Shown piece by piece: positions 8,381 to 16,376 of a stretch of 64,000 bases of DNA. Under the pieces are notes generated by a model that was not told the DNA's origin, did not search any database, and saw nothing but the letters and a program-made list of their open reading frames with translations. Location: NCBI GenBank assembly GCA_964655475.1, contig CAZZMO010000004.1, positions 1 to 64,000 of the forward strand, in the 5' to 3' direction. This DNA comes from VGMA01 sp964655475 (GTDB lineage: Bacteria; Chlamydiota; Chlamydiia; Chlamydiales; VGMA01). Both the position numbers and the translations under genes were made by a program. Within the stretch, counting starts at the first letter, position 1. The number at the start of each line of letters is the position of its first letter.

Positions 8381-8453
8381 TGGAGCATAGCGGATTCGAA
8401 CCGCTGGCCTCAACAATGCCATTGTTGCGCTCTACCAACTGAGCTAATGCCCC
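8381..8453 (-). tRNA. tRNA-Ala (anticodon GGC)
   Basis: A 73-base cloverleaf reads on the minus strand from 8453. Acceptor GGGGCAT pairs with ATGCTCC and contains the G3-U70 wobble pair that defines tRNA-Ala. The D arm is GCTC/GAGC, the anticodon arm CAACA-ATGGCAT-TGTTG puts GGC at positions 34-36, and the T arm is AGCGG-TTCGAAT-CCGCT. The discriminator base is A and CCA is not encoded. It would read GCC and GCU codons. It lies convergent with rpoD. Confidence 0.95.
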
Positions 8454-8466
8454 TTGATGAAGGGCA

Positions 8467-8495
8467 ATTTTAAGAGGTTATAGAATTTGTGACAA
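8467..8495 (-). promoter_or_regulatory. Promoter of tRNA-Ala(GGC)
   Basis: On the minus strand TTGTCA (8490-8495) and TAAAAT (8467-8472) are 17 bases apart, with the -10 box ending 13 bases before the tRNA 5' end. The -35 box overlaps the GTG start codon of the divergent aminotransferase gene, so the two starts physically share DNA. Confidence 0.65.
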
Positions 8496-9694
8496 GGTCG
8501 TTTTTTGAAAATTTAGAAATGAAGCCAGCAGATCCTATTTTTGGGTTAACTGCAGAGTATCAGGCTGATTCTAAAAAAAATAAGATCAACCTTATCATAG
8601 GTGTATGTGTGGAAGAGGATGGTTCAGATCCTCGCGTGTGGGATGTTGTAAAAGAAGCAGAAAAAAAACTTATCGAAAAAGAAATAACCAAGGATTATTT
8701 AGGGATTGATGGAGATAAAACTTTTACTGAAGCAACTTCACGGCTTGTGTTGGGAACTCGTCTGTACGAACAAAGTATCGACCGAGTTTATGCGGCACAG
8801 ACTCCTGGTGGTACAGTTGCTCTTCGTATTATTTTAGAGTTCTTACAAAAAAATCTATCTGGCGATTTCGCCGTGTCCGATCCTACCTGGGCAAACCATG
8901 TCACCATGGCAAATTACCTAGGTCTCAATTTGTTACATTATCCTTATTACGATAAAAAGCACAAGGTTATTCGGTTTACCGAATGTGTGCAATTTTTGGA
9001 AACCTTAAAGCCTAAGACAGTTGTGCTCTTGCAAGCAGAATCACATAATCCAACCGGGATGAATTTCTCTATGGATGAGTGGAAAGTGCTCGCGGACCTA
9101 TGCAAACGAAAAGAGCTCATCCCTCTTTTCGATGTCGCCTACCAAGGCTTTGGGGTAGATATTGAGAGTGATGTAGCCCCAGTACAATTATTTGTGCGTG
9201 AAGGAATTGAGTGTTTTATAGCCTATTCTTATTCGAAAAACTTCGCCATTTACAGCGAAAGAATAGGAGCTTTACTCGTTGTTACAAAAAATCCCGCTAT
9301 GAAGGCACTCGTTGCCTCTCATATCAAAGCAGCCATCCGGGTCAATTACTCGAACCCTTCCCGTCATGGTTCTTCGATAGTGGGGATGATCCTGAATGAC
9401 CCCACTTTGAGAGCGAAGTGGGAAAAAGAGCTGAGAGAAATGGCAGCTCGCATTCAGAAGAAGAGGGTTCAACTTGCTGATCTCTTTGCTAAAAAGAGTG
9501 GCGGCGATGAGTATCACTTTTTACAAGAGGCTAAGGGGTTCTTCTCCTTGTTCAACCTCAATAAAGAAGAAGTTCTGAAACTGAAAACAGAGCATGGCAT
9601 CTATGTGACAGGCGCTGGCCGTATCAATATGGCAGGTGTCAATCAAGGGAATATAGAAAGAATTGTCGATGGTGTCCTGAGTGTAGCGAGATAA
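8489..9694 (+). CDS. tyrB: Aromatic-amino-acid/aspartate aminotransferase (class I, PLP-dependent)
   Basis: A 401-residue aminotransferase of the AspC/TyrB type. The N-terminus SFFENLEMKPADPIFGL matches the family start. Conserved parts include INLIIGVCVEEDG, QTPGGTVAL, DPTWANH, QAESHNPTGMNFS, PLFDVAYQGFG and the PLP-lysine segment AYSYSKNFAIYSERIG. It transfers the amino group between aspartate or aromatic amino acids and 2-oxoglutarate. Translation probably begins at GTG 8489, preceded by AAGAGG; an ATG at 8519 would remove the conserved first ten residues. It matches the chlamydial tyrB position beside mreC (CT637/CT638 order recalled). Confidence 0.92.
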   Translation: MTRSFFENLEMKPADPIFGLTAEYQADSKKNKINLIIGVCVEEDGSDPRVWDVVKEAEKKLIEKEITKDYLGIDGDKTFTEATSRLVLGTRLYEQSIDRVYAAQTPGGTVALRIILEFLQKNLSGDFAVSDPTWANHVTMANYLGLNLLHYPYYDKKHKVIRFTECVQFLETLKPKTVVLLQAESHNPTGMNFSMDEWKVLADLCKRKELIPLFDVAYQGFGVDIESDVAPVQLFVREGIECFIAYSYSKNFAIYSERIGALLVVTKNPAMKALVASHIKAAIRVNYSNPSRHGSSIVGMILNDPTLRAKWEKELREMAARIQKKRVQLADLFAKKSGGDEYHFLQEAKGFFSLFNLNKEEVLKLKTEHGIYVTGAGRINMAGVNQGNIERIVDGVLSVAR

Positions 9695-9710
9695 CCGAAG
9701 GGGTTTCCTT

Positions 9711-10859
9711 GTGCGTTCGAGAAAGTCTTCGTTTTTTGGAGGTGGCATCACAACATACTTCTCCCTTACCCTGTTCTTGTTTGTCCTTTTCAACATGCCC
9801 GCATCGATAGTCGATAAGATCCGCTCCCGCTTCATTCCCCCCTTCATTGCAGTTTCCCACCACCTGAAACCGAATTCGGCAAAGGAAAAGATCGAAGAGA
9901 AATGCCGTTTACTAGAGCTTGAAAATCAGAACCTAAAAAACCAGATGCTATCTGTTCGCTCCTGGCTCCGCTCTGAAGAGAGGATCGACGATCAACTCAA
10001 GAGGTTAAAAGAGCTTTCAGACTTCAAGACAAGCGATGGAGATCTTCGTCAATTCATCCGAAGAAGAGGAGATGACCTCGGAAGGATTTTGAGTAGCCAG
10101 CTCTTTTCGATCCCAGCTCAAGTGATTTTCCGAGAGCCGATCTCTTGGAGTAGCGCCATTTGGATCGATCGGGGGCATGCAGATAATCGAAGACTCGGCA
10201 AACAAATCATCGCTGAAGATAGCCCCGTTGTTGTGGGTCACTCCATCGTGGGAGTCGTTGAATATGTTGGGGAGAAAAGGAGCCGCGTGAGACTCATTTC
10301 TGACCGAAATTTGACCCCTGCTGTTCGTGTCGTTCGAGGCTCTGAGCAAAACCGAATGCTCCTTGAACATGTGGAGATTCTTCAGGATCATTTGAAGCTG
10401 AGAAAGGACATCTTTGGCTTTGCCACTGAATACAACACCATTTTCCAAGAGCTCAAAACCTTAGAGGGTGAGCTCAAAAAAGATCTCGGAGAGAGGTATT
10501 TAGCAAAAGGGATTTTGCAAGGCTCATCTGCTCCACTCTGGCGGAGTCGAAAAAGTCTTCTGAAGGGGACTGGATTTAATTACGACAGCAGTGACCAAGA
10601 GGGGCCAGCTCGAGAACTTCATGGAAGCTCGTCACTCTTTTTTGGAGTCAATGTCAATCCTGAAGAGATCTTGAAAGTGGGAGATCTTCTCGTCACTTTG
10701 GGGATGGATGGGGTCTTTCCTCCAGGCTTTCACGTCGCAACGGTATCGAAGATTTTTCCTCTGAAAGAGGGGGGATATGCCTATGACATTGAGGCAAAGC
10801 CAACTGCAGGGAATCTCGACGAGCTCACCTTTGTTCAAGTCTTGCCACCTCTTGCTTAA
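9711..10859 (+). CDS. mreC: Rod shape-determining protein MreC
   Basis: A 382-residue bitopic inner-membrane protein. A short basic start is followed by one transmembrane helix (about residues 14-30, YFSLTLFLFVLFNMPAS), a coiled-coil segment (KEKIEEKCRLLELENQNLKN) and the periplasmic double beta-barrel core (SSAIWIDRGHADNRRLGKQ, VVGHSIVGVVEYVGEKRSRV, RLISDRNLTPAVRV, DLLVTLGMDGVFPPGFHVA). MreC scaffolds MreB with the peptidoglycan machinery at the division or elongation site; chlamydiae lack FtsZ and use MreB/MreC for division. The insert between the barrels is longer than in model species. Start is GTG at 9711 after AGGGG, 16 bases behind tyrB, so probably the same message. Confidence 0.9.
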   Translation: MRSRKSSFFGGGITTYFSLTLFLFVLFNMPASIVDKIRSRFIPPFIAVSHHLKPNSAKEKIEEKCRLLELENQNLKNQMLSVRSWLRSEERIDDQLKRLKELSDFKTSDGDLRQFIRRRGDDLGRILSSQLFSIPAQVIFREPISWSSAIWIDRGHADNRRLGKQIIAEDSPVVVGHSIVGVVEYVGEKRSRVRLISDRNLTPAVRVVRGSEQNRMLLEHVEILQDHLKLRKDIFGFATEYNTIFQELKTLEGELKKDLGERYLAKGILQGSSAPLWRSRKSLLKGTGFNYDSSDQEGPARELHGSSSLFFGVNVNPEEILKVGDLLVTLGMDGVFPPGFHVATVSKIFPLKEGGYAYDIEAKPTAGNLDELTFVQVLPPLA

Positions 10860-10888
10860 AATCTAGTAAAAGGGATATCCTTTTTGCC

Positions 10889-11809
10889 ATGAAGAGAGCT
10901 CTTTTTATACTTACCCTTTGTTTCTCAGCGTTTCTGAAGGCTGATGTTGAGACTCTCCCTTCATTAGAGATTCAAGAGCCAAAACCTGTCATTTTCGAAC
11001 AGCCCTACAAAAGCCCTTTTATTTCGGTCAGCCTTTCAACGATTTTTCCAGGACTTGGACACCTCTATTTGGGCGATTCTAAAACTGCTTCGGCATTTGC
11101 AGGAACTGTTGGCATCAGTGCTTTAGGGATGTCTCTTGGAAGTATTCCTGAGATTACCGATAGTTCGATGGCAATGATGCAAAACACTTGGTTTTATGGC
11201 ATTTACTCCACCTACCGAGATGTTCGGATCTATAATGGGAATGCTGGATTTCGCTATCCGATGCCAACTGATAGCTTAAAAGCGCTCACTTATGCCCCGA
11301 TCAATCCTAAAATCATGAAAAAACCTGAGGTTTGGGGTGGTATTATTGGGGGTTTTGCACTCGCTATTGGAACTACAGTTCTCGCCAACCATTATATGCC
11401 AGCATCGTTAGACACCTCTTCTGGTTCTCGCATCAATCCTTTAGTCGCTCTTCCTGTAGGGGTGGGTGAAGAGACCTTCTTTCGGGGGTATCTCCAGTCG
11501 AGACTTGCAGAAAGCTTGACCCCTTGGGGAGGAATTGCAGCCTCTTCAATCCTCTTTGCAGCAGCTCACATCCCGAATGCTGTCAATTATTCTCCACAAG
11601 ATCAGGGGCGCTACTACGCCTTTTCTCTCCCGTTAATCGGAACAATGGGCGCCTATTTCGGTTGGCTTACCTATAAAAACAACTCCTTGCAAGAGAGTGT
11701 TGCGATCCATACGTGGTACGACTTCATCTTGTTTACAGGGTCTCTTCTCGCCTCAAGGGCTTCATTGACGCCCCCTCCTCAAAAATTTGCGATTTCATTC
11801 CCCTTTTAA
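10889..11809 (+). CDS. CPBP-family intramembrane metalloprotease (CAAX protease/bacteriocin-processing type)
   Basis: A 306-residue membrane protein with an N-terminal signal-like segment (MKRALFILTLCFSAFLKA) and several hydrophobic helices. The CPBP/Abi signature is complete: VGVGEETFFRGYLQ (EExxxR motif, about residues 192-205), FAAAHIPNA (FxxxH) and a final segment AIHTWYDFILF (HxxxD/N-type). In the family these residues build a membrane-embedded active site that cleaves prenylated or leader peptides or supports immunity; the substrate here is unknown. An unusual feature is the roughly 130-residue N-terminal part (FPGLGHLYLGDSKTASAF), a glycine-rich hydrophobic segment resembling small multi-pass membrane proteins of the DUF5683/TM2 kind. 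It lies 29 bases after mreC. Confidence 0.8.
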   Translation: MKRALFILTLCFSAFLKADVETLPSLEIQEPKPVIFEQPYKSPFISVSLSTIFPGLGHLYLGDSKTASAFAGTVGISALGMSLGSIPEITDSSMAMMQNTWFYGIYSTYRDVRIYNGNAGFRYPMPTDSLKALTYAPINPKIMKKPEVWGGIIGGFALAIGTTVLANHYMPASLDTSSGSRINPLVALPVGVGEETFFRGYLQSRLAESLTPWGGIAASSILFAAAHIPNAVNYSPQDQGRYYAFSLPLIGTMGAYFGWLTYKNNSLQESVAIHTWYDFILFTGSLLASRASLTPPPQKFAISFPF

Positions 11810-11873
11810 TTTTTCAAGTTGAAGAGATAATCGCTCTTCCTCTTTAGTTTTCACTAAGAGAGGGGAGCAAAAG

Positions 11874-13754
11874 ATGTCTTTTAGAGGGGTTGGAAATGAG
11901 CCAAAGATACCAGATCAATCAGTTACGGTAGAATCAGATCCTAATCGGTATAGAGGCGTTCAAAAGATCAGAGAGGTCAATAGCGCAATTCAAGCAATTC
12001 AGCATCAAAATGTTCCGATGTCTTCCTCACCAAATAGAGAGAGAGCAGAGCGCTATTTAATGGCAGGTGCCACCCTATTAGCAAATAACCCCTTTGAACT
12101 CGATGCCTGGACGGGAGATCCTCTTACTTATCTTTCCCCTAAAGCAGTTCTTGAAGTATTGAATGGCTCTAAGACTGATCGGGATATCCCTTACCGGGTT
12201 GCAAAAATGTGTCTTCTCTATGGATCAGAAGAGATGCGTCAAGCGATCAACGGTTGGCTTTTGACAAAAAAGGCCCCCGTCAACAAGGGGTTTCTTGATG
12301 GGCACTATGATGATTTTACTACAACATCCATCACAAGACTAGTTTACGAATGTTCTCATAGGCTTGAAGATCGTGTTCTCGACCATCTAATACACAATGT
12401 CTTGAAGCTAGAGGGGGAGAAGCCAAAGCTTGGACAGCCTCTCTTTTGGGACTTTGTCCATATTGCCAGAAACTCTGAAAACCACGACCTCATGATCATT
12501 GGGGGGCAGTATCTAAAAAATAAGCTTCTGCAGCTAGAGAGGAATGATCTCAAAGGGTGCAATAATGAACTCATCGAAAAAGAGCTCATTTCGATCCTGA
12601 AAGAGATGTTAGAGAATGGGTTAAGGGAGTATAACTCCATTCCTTATATTGGTTATACAGCGAGCGCTCTTCTCAACCTCTACGATTTTGGAGAAGGGGA
12701 AGTGAAGGCCCTGGCGAAAGAAGTTCTCGATAAGATGTTTACCGAATATGCGCTCAGCAGCTCAGATTACAAAATCTTTGCCGATTTCCGTAGACAATCG
12801 AAAAAGCTCAATAACCAAGACCTCATGGGAGATCATAGTTTAGAGCCTTTCCTTCGTGTATGGCAAGGGGCTGATCTCGACCCCGTTATGAGACGACATG
12901 GAAAGAGGATCGCTGATGCGATGACGACGTCATACCGCCCCCCTGCAGGGATCATGCAGCCCAAAGAGGGTGTTTATGTTGCGAAAAGGTGTAATGAGTC
13001 GATATTGACCTATCTCATCTTTTCTATAAAAAAATTCATCTATAAGATTTTTGGTTGGGAAAAGCCTTTAGATCCAGTGGGTGGGACATTCATATCTGCA
13101 AGGAGTAGCTATTATGTTCCGGGTGGAGCTAAACGCTCCTTTGTTTTGACAGGGGGGACAACAGTGAGCTCTTCGATGATCAAATGGCCTGCAGAACAAT
13201 CAGGGCGCACTCCTACCCTATTAACTGAAGCGAAAGCTACAGACATTCAACATGTGGCTCATCTCGGTCACCACGATGTTCCCATCGGAGAAGATGCAAA
13301 TTTACGGAACAATACCTGTATTTATAGTCAGTTCATGAGTGGAAGCGCACCCATCATACTCCCTTATAGCGCCAAAGTCGTAGCAGGAAGTGTGGAAACT
13401 GGGGCGATTATTGAGATTGAACCAGGCCTTAGAGCTTTTGTTCTCAATGGGGAAGATTTTGGAGTGATGGCCCTCTTGCCAAATACCGATCCAGATAAGA
13501 GCCTGATCACTTGGCATCGAGAAGATGTTGAAGGGCTACTTTTAGAAATCCAGGCTCGAAACCCTTCCCTTCTCTACAACCAGAATCAATTCACTTTCCC
13601 AGAAAAAGTAGGGGGAGAAATGGCGGGAAGAACCATTTCCTTTGATATCCATGCCAAAAGAGATACCTGGGGAATTCAATCCATTGATGAAGCAGCCCTC
13701 AATCGAGATGGCCAAACCTGGAATGGTTGGCTGACTAGAATCGATGAGCCGTAA
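11874..13754 (+). CDS. Large protein of unknown function, helical N-terminal half and beta-rich C-terminal half
   Basis: A 626-residue protein with a good ribosome site (GAGGGGAG). No signal peptide is seen. Residues 50-370 look all-helical and contain the segment ARNSENHDLMIIGGQYLKN, which recalls the 'SENH' signature of (alpha/alpha)-toroid polysaccharide lyase-like folds. A hydrophobic stretch (ILTYLIFSIKKFIYKIFGW) sits near residues 382-400, and the remainder (FISARSSYYVPGGAKRSFVL, then IILPYSAKVVAGSVETGAII) looks like a beta-sandwich. A helical toroid followed by a beta domain is typical of heparinase II/III or PL8-like proteins, but this link is weak. It could equally be a lineage-specific secreted effector. 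The last 20 bases overlap the next gene tail-to-tail. Confidence 0.7.
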   Translation: MSFRGVGNEPKIPDQSVTVESDPNRYRGVQKIREVNSAIQAIQHQNVPMSSSPNRERAERYLMAGATLLANNPFELDAWTGDPLTYLSPKAVLEVLNGSKTDRDIPYRVAKMCLLYGSEEMRQAINGWLLTKKAPVNKGFLDGHYDDFTTTSITRLVYECSHRLEDRVLDHLIHNVLKLEGEKPKLGQPLFWDFVHIARNSENHDLMIIGGQYLKNKLLQLERNDLKGCNNELIEKELISILKEMLENGLREYNSIPYIGYTASALLNLYDFGEGEVKALAKEVLDKMFTEYALSSSDYKIFADFRRQSKKLNNQDLMGDHSLEPFLRVWQGADLDPVMRRHGKRIADAMTTSYRPPAGIMQPKEGVYVAKRCNESILTYLIFSIKKFIYKIFGWEKPLDPVGGTFISARSSYYVPGGAKRSFVLTGGTTVSSSMIKWPAEQSGRTPTLLTEAKATDIQHVAHLGHHDVPIGEDANLRNNTCIYSQFMSGSAPIILPYSAKVVAGSVETGAIIEIEPGLRAFVLNGEDFGVMALLPNTDPDKSLITWHREDVEGLLLEIQARNPSLLYNQNQFTFPEKVGGEMAGRTISFDIHAKRDTWGIQSIDEAALNRDGQTWNGWLTRIDEP

Positions 13755-14790
13755 TTTTTTCAGGCAGTTGATGGAAACGTTTGAGAAAGGTCTCTTGGTT
13801 AAACGTCTCAAAAGAGTGCTTGTAGAGAGAGCGCCGCTTCCCTTCTAATGCTTCCTGATCGATGTTCTTTCTGATGAAGGAAAAAATCTCTGTCTCTTTG
13901 AGAGGGATTTGAATCCCTGCATGTTGGAGAGGTGTCGTCTGGGAAGAGGTGGCAAAAAAGAACATAGGACGGTTGAAGTAGAGGAAATCATAACCCACAG
14001 AAGAGTAATCCCCAATGTAGACATCGATTTTAGAGAGGAGGGGATAGATCAAGGGATAGTGGAGCAAGATGTCGACATTCGCAAGATCTCGATACTTTTC
14101 ACTCACCGATGTAACGACCGCAGGAAACTGTTTTTCTAAGAGGGGATGGATCTTTACAACGAGGTGGATGTGTTTCGGCAGCGCTTCGATCATCGCCTCT
14201 GTTTTTTCAAAGAATGAGGAAGGGTTCTCTCCATCTTGCCATGTCGGTGCGAAGAGGTATTTCTTTCTCGAGTTGTCTTGAAAGCGGGGAAGGGTTTGCT
14301 TCAAGAGAGTGTCATACTCTTTTTCAAATTGTTTGAAGAACCAAAGTCGATAATTTCCAATCGTGACAGTATTTTTGATCGTTTTCAATACGCCATGTTT
14401 TTTGAGACTCTCCACCATTTTTTTTCCGTAGAGAAGAGCGATATCTTGGTGGTAAAAAGGGTCGAGTTCTCTCTTTTTATACCCTTTATCTGATTGACCA
14501 TGGGGACAAAAACAGAAGCGAAGATCTTCAAAACCCAGAAGAGAAAAGCTAGCGCTCAGCTCTCTTCCTGCATTCTTTGTCGACAAGATGATCATGTTCG
14601 CTTTCTCTCCCCAGGAGGTGAGATCGATCGGCTCTTCGAGTCTGATATCGACGTGAGGATAAAAGAGCTTCCCTTTCTCGTAGGTCAACTGACTGTCGAC
14701 GATGAGGGGGCAGTTGAGTGCATAACAGAGGGGAGCGAGGTGATCTAAATGGTGTGTAAAATCGTAGCTAAGAAAGGCGACTGGATTCAT
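13735..14790 (-). CDS. CDP-glycerol glycerophosphotransferase-like protein (second of a tandem pair)
   Basis: A 351-residue protein of the TagB/TagF-type GT-B fold. Recognised parts: FCPHGQSDKG (phosphate-loop-like HG motif, about residues 94-103), KYLFAPTWQDGENPSSFF, HLVVKIHPLLEKQFP and DVYIGDYSSVGYDFLYF, the DxS-type donor-binding block. In Gram-positive bacteria such enzymes transfer glycerol-phosphate from CDP-glycerol onto teichoic acid linkers; Gram-negative homologues decorate capsules or glycans. It is clearly paralogous to the adjacent upstream gene, with matching blocks in the same order, and overlaps it by 4 bases (ATGA), so the two are translationally coupled. There is no transmembrane segment. 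Confidence 0.75.
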   Translation of the reverse strand: MNPVAFLSYDFTHHLDHLAPLCYALNCPLIVDSQLTYEKGKLFYPHVDIRLEEPIDLTSWGEKANMIILSTKNAGRELSASFSLLGFEDLRFCFCPHGQSDKGYKKRELDPFYHQDIALLYGKKMVESLKKHGVLKTIKNTVTIGNYRLWFFKQFEKEYDTLLKQTLPRFQDNSRKKYLFAPTWQDGENPSSFFEKTEAMIEALPKHIHLVVKIHPLLEKQFPAVVTSVSEKYRDLANVDILLHYPLIYPLLSKIDVYIGDYSSVGYDFLYFNRPMFFFATSSQTTPLQHAGIQIPLKETEIFSFIRKNIDQEALEGKRRSLYKHSFETFNQETFLKRFHQLPEKITAHRF

Positions 14791-15851
14791 AGAAAATGGG
14801 GCTCTTCTTCGATATAATCGTGGATGGTTTGGAAGATTTCCTCAGCAAGTTTACTCTCACTTTCGATCTCTCCAAATGTGTAGGAATAGAGCTCTTTTCT
14901 CTTGGCTCCAAAACGCTTCTCATCATCAGGGAGCGTTTTTTCAATCAAAGAGAACATGTTCGGAAAATCCTCTGGTTGGATCGTTAAGCCACACTCATGA
15001 ATCATCGTCTTCGACTCCTCATCATGGAGGAAAAACATCGGTTTATTAAACGTAAGGAAATCGTAATTGATCGAAGAAAAATCCCCAAGCAAAATGTCGA
15101 CTTGATCCAAGAGGGGATAAATCGGGGGAAAGTCGTGCAAAAACAAGACATTACTTTGGCTCGGCAGTTCTTTCAAAGTGGGGTATTGAAGAAGGCTATT
15201 CGGATGGATCTTCACGATGAGATTGTAAGAGTCGGGAAGGGTCTTCAATAGATGGGGAAGCGCTTTTAAAACAGGAGAGCTTTCAGCTGTTTTTCCCCAG
15301 GTGGGGGCATAGAGAATTGTCTTTCCAATCCGCTTAAAACGGGGGAGGAGTTTGTCATAAAATCCTTTAAACTTTTGGTAATAGCGGTAGCGGAAGTTGC
15401 CGATCGTAATGTAACGATACACATGATCGAGCACTCCTTTACTTTTGAGAAAGTCGATCATGTTCTCTCCATAAACGAGGAGGATTTTTTCATCTTGGAG
15501 CGCTTCCATGAAAGGGGAAGATCTTCCCTTATCAGAGTTGCCATGACCGATCCAAATGGTGAGGAGTTTTTTCCGAAGGAGATGCTGCTCTAAGAAGAAA
15601 ATCTGCTCTGCCATTTTTGCAGGGAGGCAGGTGAAAATGGCACTAGTACTCTTGAGCACTTTCATGGCTACTGCTTCTTTTGGCTCCTGATAAGTGAGGA
15701 CAGTCGGATAATATTTGTGGAGAGATTGTTCGATCTCTTTTTCTGTAACGATGAGAGGGATAGAGAGCAGGTCACAAAGAGGAGCTAAATGATCGAGATA
15801 GTGAACATCTGTTCCGTAGAGAAATCCGCTCACACTCTCTGAAATTTTCAT
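14787..15851 (-). CDS. CDP-glycerol glycerophosphotransferase-like protein (first of a tandem pair)
   Basis: A 354-residue paralogue of the next gene. It has TIWIGHGNSDKG (about residues 94-105), ILYAPTWGKTAESS, NLIVKIHPNSLLQYP and DILLGDFSSINYDFLTF in the same order and spacing. Shared openings (YGTDVHYLDHLAPLCDLL versus YDFTHHLDHLAPLCYAL) show that the pair arose by duplication. Two coupled transferases could add successive glycerol-phosphate units, or a linker followed by a chain, to a surface glycan. The start overlaps the FlgN-like gene by 4 bases, giving a three-gene coupled operon reading leftward from 16303. Confidence 0.75.
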   Translation of the reverse strand: MKISESVSGFLYGTDVHYLDHLAPLCDLLSIPLIVTEKEIEQSLHKYYPTVLTYQEPKEAVAMKVLKSTSAIFTCLPAKMAEQIFFLEQHLLRKKLLTIWIGHGNSDKGRSSPFMEALQDEKILLVYGENMIDFLKSKGVLDHVYRYITIGNFRYRYYQKFKGFYDKLLPRFKRIGKTILYAPTWGKTAESSPVLKALPHLLKTLPDSYNLIVKIHPNSLLQYPTLKELPSQSNVLFLHDFPPIYPLLDQVDILLGDFSSINYDFLTFNKPMFFLHDEESKTMIHECGLTIQPEDFPNMFSLIEKTLPDDEKRFGAKRKELYSYTFGEIESESKLAEEIFQTIHDYIEEEPHFL

Positions 15852-16303
15852 AGTACCTGCGTTTTCTTTGTTACACTTGGCTTTGGAGCTGGGGCTTTTG
15901 TTGGATAGTTAGAGAATGGATGGTGCTTGATCAGCTCTTTTAGCCCTTTGTTCAATTTAAGCTGAATGAGCGATTTTTCTGAAAGGATTTGTCGCTGCCA
16001 TTCGAGGTGCTTGAGTTCAGAGATCACTTCCATGTCGGTTGTCGGATAAATGCTCAAAATCGCATCATACTCAGCTTCAAAATCGAGCACACCGAGTGTT
16101 TGAAACATTCTTTTCAATAAATCCTCTTTTTCCACACGAAGAGCTCTCGCCTTTTTTCTCAAAGCGACCCTCTCTTTCAAAAGTTCATCTCGATGGACTG
16201 GTTTTGCTTGCAAAAGGGATTGTTCTTCTAAGCTGAGATTCGAAAGGATCTCTCGTAAAATTATAATCTGTTCATTTTCAATAGATAATAGTTTGTCCAT
16301 CAT
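15848..16303 (-). CDS. FlgN-like coiled-coil protein
   Basis: A 151-residue, strongly helical protein. The pattern DKLLSIENEQIIILREILSN followed by LSLEEQSLLQAK, then a Glu/Lys/Arg-rich helix (DELLKERVALRKKARALRVE), is that of FlgN-type export chaperones, and the length fits (140-160). The C-terminus is a Pro/Lys-rich tail (PTKAPAPKPSVTKKTQ). FlgN binds flagellar hook-associated proteins; chlamydiae keep some flagellar-like export parts but no flagellum, so any client is unknown. Its coupling to two glycerophosphotransferase genes is unexpected. I use the first of two adjacent ATGs (16303), preceded by GGGGGT; an in-frame start at 16378 lacks a ribosome site. A generic coiled-coil protein is the alternative. 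Confidence 0.55.
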   Translation of the reverse strand: MMDKLLSIENEQIIILREILSNLSLEEQSLLQAKPVHRDELLKERVALRKKARALRVEKEDLLKRMFQTLGVLDFEAEYDAILSIYPTTDMEVISELKHLEWQRQILSEKSLIQLKLNKGLKELIKHHPFSNYPTKAPAPKPSVTKKTQVL

Positions 16304-16376
16304 AGAGACCCCCGAGTACTTGAGTGTACTTAATAGTATGCAATTTTCATGCCAGGGTGGTATCTTAGCTCTCATC

